Shown piece after piece: positions 8,287-16,702 of a DNA stretch of 64,000 nt. The translations under genes were made by a program, and so were the position numbers. Source of the DNA: DASQZK01 sp963809925. GTDB lineage: Bacteria > Bacteroidota > Bacteroidia > Bacteroidales > GCA-2748055. The stretch lies in the NCBI GenBank assembly GCA_963809925.1, contig CAWELH010000007.1, positions 62,001 through 126,000 on the forward strand, given 5' to 3'. A model generated the notes under the pieces. That model had not been told where the DNA came from. It ran no database searches and was given only the letters and a program-made list of their open reading frames with translations. How positions within the stretch are numbered: position 1 is the stretch's first letter; each line of letters begins with the position of its first letter.

Positions 8287-9861
8287 TTACCAGAAAACAA
8301 TATATAGTATCGTAAGGATTAAACAAATTCCAAGGGCAGAAATATTAAAAGTCAGCCCGGTTCTAAACATCCCCCGTTCAAGCTTCACCGTTCTGTCCGA
8401 TACTTCATCTCTTCCATATACAGATATCAGGACGACAATGAGCATAAGTACGAAAAATACGATAACCTCACGATTCATAAATGCCATTTCAGGAAAACTT
8501 AATTTCAGGAAAGCTGTCAGGGGGATAGTTACGATGGCAGCCCAGAGGACGGCAGTCGAGGATGCTTTTTTCCAGAAGAATCCAACGCCAAAAATCAGTA
8601 CTATAACCGGGCTCACCCATGAACTGTACTCCTGGATAAACTGGAAAGCCTGGTCGAGATTACCCAACAGCGGCTTCGCCAGAAAAACAGCGATCAGCAA
8701 AGCAACGGCGCTTGTGATCCGACCGACTTTCACAAGATGCCTGTCACTGTTTTTAGCGGGAAAGAGTTGCGTGTAGATATCCATAGTAAAGATGGTTGAC
8801 GTGCTGTTCGTCATGGCACTCAGTGAACTGACAATGGCCGCAAACAATGCTGCAATGGCCGCACCTTTAAATCCGGTAGGCACAAATGTACTCAGTAGCC
8901 AGGGATAGGCCTTATCGGGTGGTTCGATGCCCGGGTTGATGACGAAAGCAATGATGCCCGGCACGACAACAATGAAGGGCATCAATATTTTAAGGTATCC
9001 GGCAAACACCGTCCCGAGTCGGGCATCCTTCAAAGAGCGGGCGGCAAATGCTTTTTGTGTGACATACTGGCTGAATCCGAAATAGGCCAGGTTGCCCAGC
9101 CACATCCCACCCACCAGGACAGCCAGACCGGGCAGCAAATGATAGGAAGGATTTGATCGGTCGAGAATCATATTGAATTTTTCGGGAGCCTTCAGGATCA
9201 GTGCGGAAAAATTATGGAAAATCCCGGGAGTATCCGAAACATGGTTAAGCGAAAGGATGGTCGTAATAATCCCTCCTCCGGTGAGAAAGACAATATTTAT
9301 GATATCCGTCCAGGCGACAGACATAAGTCCTCCATAGATGGAATATATTCCCGTGAACAGGGCCAGGAGGAGGATGCCATATTCAAGCCTGATACCGATT
9401 ACAGTTTGAAGGAAGAGTGCACCCAAATACAGTACAGAAGTAAGATTTACGAAAATATAAAGGGCAAGCCAGAAAACGGCAAGGGATGTCTTTACCCTTT
9501 TACCAAAACGGATCTCAAGGAACTGGGGGAGGGTCATGATGTTGTTCTTCAGGAAAATAGGAAGTAGAAATTTGCCAACGATGATCAGCGTCAGTCCGCC
9601 CATCCATTCATAGCTTGCCATGGCAAGACCTATCTCGTAACCACTACCTGTCATCCCGATAAATTGCTCGGCAGAAATATTGGCTGCAATCAAAGAAGCG
9701 CCGATAGCCCACCATGGCAGCGATTTTCCTGCAAGAAAATAGTCTTCAACCGACCTTTGTTTACCCTTTTTTGTGCGCGCGACATAAATCCCTACTCCGA
9801 CAACCAGAAAACAATAAACTAAAAATACCAGAAAATCCAGATCATTAAATTTACCTGACAT
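8287..9861 (-). CDS. Sodium:solute symporter (SSS family)
   Basis: This 524-residue inner-membrane protein has about 13-14 hydrophobic segments and the SSS hallmarks. The N-terminal segment reads VEDYFLAGKSLPWWAIG, then ISAEQFIGMTGSGYE, and YGGLMSVAWTDIIN lies near residue 170. Members import sugars, polyols, sialic acid or other solutes with sodium. It is the first gene of the leftward operon, so it most likely brings in the substrate that the kinase and dehydrogenases consume. The ATG at 9861 is about 590 bases from the end of the hybrid regulator that probably controls it. Confidence 0.92.
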   Translation of the reverse strand: MSGKFNDLDFLVFLVYCFLVVGVGIYVARTKKGKQRSVEDYFLAGKSLPWWAIGASLIAANISAEQFIGMTGSGYEIGLAMASYEWMGGLTLIIVGKFLLPIFLKNNIMTLPQFLEIRFGKRVKTSLAVFWLALYIFVNLTSVLYLGALFLQTVIGIRLEYGILLLALFTGIYSIYGGLMSVAWTDIINIVFLTGGGIITTILSLNHVSDTPGIFHNFSALILKAPEKFNMILDRSNPSYHLLPGLAVLVGGMWLGNLAYFGFSQYVTQKAFAARSLKDARLGTVFAGYLKILMPFIVVVPGIIAFVINPGIEPPDKAYPWLLSTFVPTGFKGAAIAALFAAIVSSLSAMTNSTSTIFTMDIYTQLFPAKNSDRHLVKVGRITSAVALLIAVFLAKPLLGNLDQAFQFIQEYSSWVSPVIVLIFGVGFFWKKASSTAVLWAAIVTIPLTAFLKLSFPEMAFMNREVIVFFVLMLIVVLISVYGRDEVSDRTVKLERGMFRTGLTFNISALGICLILTILYIVFW

Positions 9862-10448
9862 AGTTGCTTAGTTAGAAAAAACAATCCAAGATATGACACT
9901 TTAATAAAATAATTGGATTTTCTGGGCAGATATTAGGCTGGGAGGTGAACACTTTGAAAGAAATGCTTTCATTTGAGTTCATAAATCTTTGATTTAAAAC
10001 CGGTCGGCCTATCAGGTAAAAAATATCAGGTTTACAAGTATTAGCAGAAAAATAGCAATGAGGACATTCACAATGAATTCCCAAAAATAATTCCTCTTAC
10101 TCAAACCTGACCTTCTAAGCAATTTGATAAATTTCATCTCTCTCTGTTCTTGAATTTCCTGAATCTAAAGTAGCAAATTGAAATCCACCGGGTTTTCAAC
10201 CTCGTTGCAAAATGTTGACAAAATGTATATTACTGAAATATAGCCCCTTACCAGGTAATGCTGAAACAAATTTACAAGTATTTGAAACGAAAAGTAAAAC
10301 CCGGCTAAATGATGTGTAGAACAGATGGCTGCCAGTTTTGAAATTCGCGGTTACGATCCGGAAATGCAGGTGTTTCAGTTAAGAAGTGTTGAATGTAAAT
10401 GCCCTTTACAATATACCTGGCTAATCTATGTCAGAAATGTCTCCGCTA
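9862..10448. other. Intergenic region upstream of the polyol operon
   Basis: This stretch lies between the operon start and the stop of the hybrid regulator and holds no credible gene. A short inverted repeat, GAAAG-5-CTTTC, lies at 9956-9970. The 12-mer TTTACAAGTATT occurs twice, at 10031-10042 and 10271-10282. These could be regulator sites for the operon, but they are short enough to be chance. Confidence 0.35.
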
Positions 10449-13400
10449 TTATTTCTGCCTGGAAATAAAATGTGTCGGACTTTCATTAAAAATTCCTGAA
10501 AAGGTGCGCGTAAAATGTGATAGCGATTTAAATCCAACCTGGAAGGCAACCTCAGATATGTTGTGATCACCATTTTTTAAAAGCTCAACAGCTTTCCGCA
10601 TCCTGTAAGTTCGTATAAATTCGCTGGCTGACTGATCTGTAATCGCGCTAATCTTACGGTACAGCTGAGTGCGGCTCATTCCCATCAGAACTGCAAATTC
10701 TTCCGTCCTGAAATTCTCATTGGCCAGATTTTCCTCAAGAACAGTCATGCATTTCGAAATGAATTTGTCATCCGGCGAATGACGAACAAAATTGTCGGCA
10801 TTAAATCCAAGCTCGTCCTTATACCGCATTTTAATTTTAACCCGGTTCTCTATTACTGTATTCACCTGTGCCTGAAGGAATTTCGAACTAAATGGTTTTG
10901 ATATGTAATCATCTGCGCCATTCTCAAGGCCCAGGATCCGGTCTTCTTCGGTTGCCCGGGCTGAAAGCAAAATAATTGGGATATGGCTGGTCCGTTCATC
11001 CATTTTGAGTTGCCTTGTTATGGAAAGGCCGTCTGGTTCAGGCATCATGATATCACACAGGATCAGGTCCGGGACATCTTGGTATGCCCGTTCAAGACCT
11101 TCATGACCATTTGTGGCAAAGATCAGCTTGTACCGGTCAGAAAGGATATCTCCGACATAGGAAAGCATATCGATATTATCGTCAATGACAAGAACGATGG
11201 GAAGGTCTGGCCCGGCTTCCTGATCCTCGAGGAGTTTTTCATCACCATGGTATTCATAATCGACCATTGGATTTAAATCGAAATCTTCCTTAATTTCACC
11301 ATCCTGAGCAAACTGGTCGGCCGAAAAGTGTTCCTTTCCGGTTTTTACCAGGATCACAAAAGAAGTCCCCTCATCCGAACTCTTCTCAAGGAATATCCTT
11401 CCATGTTGCAAATCGAGGTATTCTTTGCACAGAGCCAGGCCAATTCCGGACCCAAACTGAGACTTATTCTTATTGGATTTTTTCACCTGGTAGAAGCGAT
11501 CGAAGATATACTCCTGTTGTTCAGGGGATATCCCCTTTCCATTATTACTGACAACAATTTTAAGCCAGTTCGCATCACCATTTTCTTCTGATGAAAGGCT
11601 GATTCTGATCTCAACGCGATCTTCGGTATATTTAAAGGCATTGGAAAGGAGGTTATAGATGACTTTCTCCATGAGATTAAAATCAAACCATATAAAAACC
11701 TTTTCCTGTACAGCATTAATTTTAAATTCAATTTTCCGCTGACCGGCATGAAAGGTAAAAAGAGATCCTATTCCCTTTACAAATTTTACAATGTCGCGTT
11801 CTGTAACCTGTAGCCGGACGTTCCCCGATTCGAGTTTTCGAAATTCAAGGAGTTCATTGATCAGTTTCAGCAGTCGGAGTGCATTCCGGTAAACCATAGC
11901 CAGTTGCTTTCTGATACCCTTGTCGATATGCTGATCGGAGAGCAGTTTTTCCACCGGCCCGACGATGAGCGTGAGCGGGCTTCGGAATTCATGTGAAATA
12001 TTTGTAAAAAAGCGCAATTTGGACTGATCTGCCTCATGGATCTTCTTGGCCATTTCCTCGATCTCAGTTTTGCTTTTCTCAAGCTCTTCATTTGCCTGCC
12101 GCAACTGGGCAGTCCGGCGTTCCACCCTGTTTTCCAGTTTCGCCGATTGCTGCTTGAGCATTGACAAACGGTACCTGTAAAAACTGAATAAAATACCCAA
12201 CAACGAGATGATTGCCGCCAGTTGAAATCCGATCCGGCTCCAGAATGGTGGTTTGATATAAATAACCAGGTCCCTGCTCTCCTTTGTCCAGATACCATCG
12301 TTGTTAGCTGCTTGTAACCTGAACGTATAGGTACCCGGTTTGAGGTTCATATATGTGGCTGACAAATCGTTGAGCGACCCTCCCCATTGATTTTCAAAAC
12401 CTTCCAGCATGTACCGGTAGGAATTTTTTTGCGGATTATTGTAATTCAGCCCTACCCAGTCAATGGTAAAATAATTCTGGTTATATCTGAGATTGATCCG
12501 TTTCTGATCATCAATGAATCCGTTATACAGGGACTCATCCTCATTATCAGATTTTGGTCTCCTGAACAGCGTAAAGTCCCTCAGGATAATTCTTGGCACC
12601 TGCCTGTTTACCTTAATACTGTCGGGATGAAACACATTGAACCCACTGATTCCTCCAAAATACATCTCGCCGGTACTGCTCTTCAGATATGCGCCATATT
12701 TGAATTCATTATTCTGAAGGCCATCATTCATATCGTAATTGATAAAATACGGATGAAGATCGAAATCGTCTGGAAAATCCGAAGCCAGGGTATCGCTATA
12801 AATACAATCGGGGACAGTAAAACGGCTGATGCCATTGTTTGTACTTATCCAGAGGTTGTCGTGGCTGTCTTCGAGTATCCCGTTTACTACGTCGTTCGAA
12901 AGGCCGTCCTTCTCATTTATATGCCTGATCTGATGGGTTACCGGGTTTAAAAAATTCAGTCCTCCCCCCATGGTTCCAATCCAGATCATGCCCCTTGAAT
13001 CCTGATGTATGGCGTAAATGACGTCATTATTCAGATAAGAATTACCATACGGGTTTGTAGAACTGGTAAACTGGAAATGTTTATGGCTTTTCAGATTTAC
13101 ATAATTTACGCCCGCCCCGTATGTGCCAAACCAAAGGTTATGATCGTGGTCCTCAACGAGAGTTCTGACATAACCCACCGGGATGTGCAATCCATTGACG
13201 GTATCCGTTGCAAACGATTCAAAGCTGTTGTCTTCTCGTCGGTAATGGACCAGTCCATCTCCGGATCCCTGTCCGACCAATATCTCACCGTCATCAAGTG
13301 AAAATACAGAGTACAGGGTATTGTTGGGCAGGGAACCCGTGCGCGAAGGATTATGTTGATAAACCTTGTAGCTACCTGTCTTTATATTGAGTTTTACGAG

Positions 13401-14633
13401 GCCTGAATTATTGGTGGCGAGCCATAAAAGACCGTCCTTGTCAAAGCAAATACCTCTGAAAATAGCTGAATTTAGCTGTTCGTCGTCAAAATGATAACGT
13501 TTTACCAGCTCGGTTTTCGGATCATAATAATTCAGTCCTCCTCCCCAGGTGCCGATCCAAATCAGCCCCTGCTTATCCTCGGCAAAGGCTGACACCATGT
13601 CGTGACTTATGCTGTTCTCGTTATATGGATTATAGCCAAATGATCTAAAGGTATATTTATTGAATGGCTTCAGAAGTATTCCATTCCCGTAGTCACCCAA
13701 CCAGATATCTCCGAAACTATCCTCATACATCACTTCGATTAAAAGCTTTTCCGCCTGAATCCTGTCGACAATAATATGAGAAGGTACAAATTTCTTCAAC
13801 ATCCGGTCCCATGTATACAATCCGCTGGACATGCTAAGCCATAACACCTCTTTCTGATCACAGAAAAGGGTAATAGGTCCGGATGTTTTTGAGGGAGATG
13901 AAGGAAGAGGAATTGTATCCAAAATGGAAATACTGTCCCTTACATTTAATACATAGATCCTCTTCGTGGACAAGGCAAAGATCCGATCATTTTTATCGGA
14001 CGTAAATCTCAGGAACGACTCCTGACCTGTAAGCAAAAGATTGTCTGTTTCCAGGGAATCTCTGAAATTAAAGAGAGACAGCCGTGTATCATATTTGACC
14101 AGGATCACATTTTCCCGAAGAACCTTGATCTGATCTGTCCTGCCCACGGATAAATGCTGAACGGCACTCAGATCATCATGGTCAATGACATCAATACCTC
14201 CGGCAATGCCGCAAACCATATCCCCGTTTTCACTTTCCGTGGTGAAGAAGATCGCAGTATTATTCAAAATTTGATGAAAGCAGTCACTGGCATAGTCATA
14301 ATAACAAAGTCCCTTTTGAGTGCCTGCCCATAGCCTTCCCCTTTTATCGCAATACAGGCAAAAGACAAAACTGCCCGGTATACTTGTACTGTCATCCGTG
14401 ATATTCCTGTAGGTCTTGAAGCTGTATCCGTCAAACTTATTTAGTCCGTCATCCGTCGCAATCCAGATAAGTCCGTATTGATCCTGGATAATATCATTTA
14501 TTACGCTGTTTGACAATCCGTCAGAAACCGAAAAGTGCTCAAAGACAGAGAAATTATCCTGGCCGGACATAATGACCGCGGGCAATGCAAGAAATAAGAA
14601 CAACAGAAAACTAAATTTCAAGGTATCTCTCAT
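10449..14633 (-). CDS. Hybrid two-component system sensor/regulator (HTCS)
   Basis: This complete 1394-residue one-chain signalling protein starts with a signal segment. Repeated periplasmic propeller motifs such as GLIWIATDDGLNKFDGY follow, then a Y_Y_Y-type domain, and a membrane helix near residue 805 (FQLAAIISLLGILFSFYRY). The kinase H-box ISHEFRSPLTLIVGP is near residue 880, with NLLSNAFKYT and the HATPase glycines after it. The receiver has LILCDIMMPEPDG (Asp near 1193) and YISKPF. An AraC DNA-binding domain fills the last 100 residues. Such proteins bind a sugar in the periplasm and activate an adjacent catabolic locus. Position and orientation point to the polyol operon as its target. 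Confidence 0.95.
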   Translation of the reverse strand: MRDTLKFSFLLFLFLALPAVIMSGQDNFSVFEHFSVSDGLSNSVINDIIQDQYGLIWIATDDGLNKFDGYSFKTYRNITDDSTSIPGSFVFCLYCDKRGRLWAGTQKGLCYYDYASDCFHQILNNTAIFFTTESENGDMVCGIAGGIDVIDHDDLSAVQHLSVGRTDQIKVLRENVILVKYDTRLSLFNFRDSLETDNLLLTGQESFLRFTSDKNDRIFALSTKRIYVLNVRDSISILDTIPLPSSPSKTSGPITLFCDQKEVLWLSMSSGLYTWDRMLKKFVPSHIIVDRIQAEKLLIEVMYEDSFGDIWLGDYGNGILLKPFNKYTFRSFGYNPYNENSISHDMVSAFAEDKQGLIWIGTWGGGLNYYDPKTELVKRYHFDDEQLNSAIFRGICFDKDGLLWLATNNSGLVKLNIKTGSYKVYQHNPSRTGSLPNNTLYSVFSLDDGEILVGQGSGDGLVHYRREDNSFESFATDTVNGLHIPVGYVRTLVEDHDHNLWFGTYGAGVNYVNLKSHKHFQFTSSTNPYGNSYLNNDVIYAIHQDSRGMIWIGTMGGGLNFLNPVTHQIRHINEKDGLSNDVVNGILEDSHDNLWISTNNGISRFTVPDCIYSDTLASDFPDDFDLHPYFINYDMNDGLQNNEFKYGAYLKSSTGEMYFGGISGFNVFHPDSIKVNRQVPRIILRDFTLFRRPKSDNEDESLYNGFIDDQKRINLRYNQNYFTIDWVGLNYNNPQKNSYRYMLEGFENQWGGSLNDLSATYMNLKPGTYTFRLQAANNDGIWTKESRDLVIYIKPPFWSRIGFQLAAIISLLGILFSFYRYRLSMLKQQSAKLENRVERRTAQLRQANEELEKSKTEIEEMAKKIHEADQSKLRFFTNISHEFRSPLTLIVGPVEKLLSDQHIDKGIRKQLAMVYRNALRLLKLINELLEFRKLESGNVRLQVTERDIVKFVKGIGSLFTFHAGQRKIEFKINAVQEKVFIWFDFNLMEKVIYNLLSNAFKYTEDRVEIRISLSSEENGDANWLKIVVSNNGKGISPEQQEYIFDRFYQVKKSNKNKSQFGSGIGLALCKEYLDLQHGRIFLEKSSDEGTSFVILVKTGKEHFSADQFAQDGEIKEDFDLNPMVDYEYHGDEKLLEDQEAGPDLPIVLVIDDNIDMLSYVGDILSDRYKLIFATNGHEGLERAYQDVPDLILCDIMMPEPDGLSITRQLKMDERTSHIPIILLSARATEEDRILGLENGADDYISKPFSSKFLQAQVNTVIENRVKIKMRYKDELGFNADNFVRHSPDDKFISKCMTVLEENLANENFRTEEFAVLMGMSRTQLYRKISAITDQSASEFIRTYRMRKAVELLKNGDHNISEVAFQVGFKSLSHFTRTFSGIFNESPTHFISRQK

Positions 14634-14912
14634 ATAAAATGATCCGTTTGATCCTGTAAATGAAAAAATGCCTGGAAAATTTATGGAAAAATAAGGAGAC
14701 TAGAAAAAGATTGATCATAATTCAGGTATTACGAGGCTATCTTAAAAGTCCATACAAAATCGTATGAACTCAATAATTGCAAGATTCCTGACGTTCTATA
14801 CCCCTGAATCTTCAGACGGAGAACTATTAAACCCTAATCCATTGGTGATTATCATGCGAATAACCAATTTGTTTTCAATTTGAAGCTAAAAATCTCAGAA
14901 AAGGAATTCTGA

Positions 14913-15662
14913 GAGATACTCGAAACCGGAGACCTGGTCGTTGACCAGCTCTTTAATGAGGATACATCCTACACATTTGATGCGACGAATTTTGCCGATC
15001 AGGAGATTCGAAATCATTCCGATCGCATTCCTTCCATACTTATCACTATTCCTCCTGAAGATGGATTTGCCACAAGTGTAGAGAAACTTATACTCGATGC
15101 TTCACATAATGGGACAACAGGAATAAAACTGAAAATTTACTTTTCTGATTATGACTGACCATTACTGAAGGCAGCGATAACATCCTCACCGATGAACAGC
15201 CCAGTAAAGAATCGTTTCGTTTCCCAATGCACTATGGCGCCGGAATGTCACTTAGCCTTTACAAGATGCTTCTGATCACAGGGGACTATAAATTCAACAA
15301 TTGGCGTGAAACGGATCCCGAAAATCATGATTTCGTTTACAAAGACACACATAGCTACCGTGGGGCTGGAATACCAGCCGGAACAACGACTCAGTAACAG
15401 TTATTTACAACGAATTACATGACAGGCGGGTTGGTATCATGAAGATTACTACGTGATGATCAATGGTGTAGACACAGACAGAACCGGCTTTTCAGGAGGA
15501 CTGAGCCTGCCTTTTCCTGGAAATCGGTCAGCGATAAATTTATCGTTGATCTCCGAACACCTTGGATCCACCAACAGTAACCTCATTGAAAAAAAAGGAA
15601 TTTCGGTCTTCGTCGGATTCAGTTTGCATGACAGGTGGTTTATTAAACACAGGTTTGAATGA
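14913..15662 (+). pseudogene. Decayed FadL/OMPP1-like outer-membrane porin
   Basis: Coding-like sequence survives in at least two frames. Frame A from about 15161 gives SFRFPMHYGAGMSLS, LLITGDYKFNNW and KDTHSY. A frameshift near 15358 leads into a second frame, 15360-15662, which continues VGLEYQPEQRLSNSYL. That frame is broken by TGA at 15420-15422, where Trp is expected, and then runs AGWYHEDYYVMINGVD to GFSLHDRWFIKHRFE. The pieces join as the end of a Bacteroidota FadL-like barrel, whose members commonly close with a GLPL segment, an NNLIKE-like motif and FSLxxRWFxKRK. An upstream open stretch (14913-15158) may belong to the same gene. The N-terminal half is gone. Confidence 0.7.
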
Positions 15663-15717
15663 CCATTTAAATTATAGAAGGAATGAAGGCTGTGCTATTC
15701 ATTCTTTTCCCGGATGG

Positions 15718-16485
15718 TCACTCTTCATCCAGCACCTCTCCTGCCGGCATCACCGCGACCTTTTCCATATTTACGAGCCGCTTCAGCAAAGCCGAAAGGT
15801 ATTTGGAGGATACGGGACCCCAGCCTTCACCGTCAACACCATGCAGGTTAAGAACAAGCCAGCCACCTTCGCCTGAGAGGAAAGAGGTCATCTGCTGTTC
15901 CACCCAGTCATCGGCAATTTCGGGACCGTATGACTGACATGCGATGCGTACTTTTTCATCCGCTCCGGGGACAGGATTGATGGCGGTTTCGTTACCAAGG
16001 TTCCAACCGCCTGTTCTGACAGCACGTACCCGTTTCAGCACAAAATCTTCAAGTCCGGGGTTTGAAGCATTGTACGGGAAATTGAAAACAGCCTTTGACG
16101 TTATGAAGCCATTGAGATTCTCCTCAAAGCCTGCCAGGCACTTTTCTATCAGCGCCTGTGCCTTTTCCTCCGGTATTTCAGTGAGGTGCTGATGTTCCCA
16201 TCCATGGGGCATGATTTCATGTCCGCGTTCTTTTAATGTATTCCAGTCGTCGAAATTCCCGAGGATATCGTCGTCAAACTGGCTGAAATGTCCTGCTGCC
16301 AGAACATTTAGACAGGCATGCAGGCCGTATTCTTCATGGATGGAGGCGATCTTGAAAAAAGATTTCTTAAAGCCGTCGTCGAAACTCAATGTTACTATAT
16401 GAGATTTGGAATCCGGTCCGAGGCCTTTCAATCCAAGGGCAACGGTGCCCATGATGCTGGTTTTTGTGAACTGTCGGCGGTTCAT
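15718..16485 (-). CDS. Polysaccharide deacetylase family protein
   Basis: This 255-residue protein begins with a Tat-like leader (MNRRQFTKTS and a hydrophobic stretch). It carries a NodB-type domain with SFDDG at residues 34-38, whose Asp pair supplies the catalytic base and a metal ligand. HGWEHQH with His94 and His98 supplies the other ligands. Such enzymes remove acetyl groups from chitin-like or peptidoglycan sugars, or act as related amidases. It is divergent from the TonB receptor gene by about 200 bases, and a link with that receptor is possible but unproved. Confidence 0.85.
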   Translation of the reverse strand: MNRRQFTKTSIMGTVALGLKGLGPDSKSHIVTLSFDDGFKKSFFKIASIHEEYGLHACLNVLAAGHFSQFDDDILGNFDDWNTLKERGHEIMPHGWEHQHLTEIPEEKAQALIEKCLAGFEENLNGFITSKAVFNFPYNASNPGLEDFVLKRVRAVRTGGWNLGNETAINPVPGADEKVRIACQSYGPEIADDWVEQQMTSFLSGEGGWLVLNLHGVDGEGWGPVSSKYLSALLKRLVNMEKVAVMPAGEVLDEE

Positions 16486-16702
16486 AGGAGGTTGTTTTTG
16501 TTAGCGATTGAAAATGTAAGAAAATTTACTGAAAGAAACATGCGGTATCCAGGAAGCAGTTGGGTTTCGGGTAAATTATTTTTACACAAGGGAGAATCCC
16601 TGTCGAAGCAGCTTTCGACCTGAATACATTCTTACGTTGAACCACATACCCGCGATTTTGTTAGTATTCTCACCACTTATTCACAGATTATATACACTCT
16701 CA

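Noticed and set aside
9872..10084. 70-codon minus-strand frame upstream of the symporter
   Set aside because: Cys/Asn/Ile-rich product without family pattern, in an AT-rich regulatory gap.
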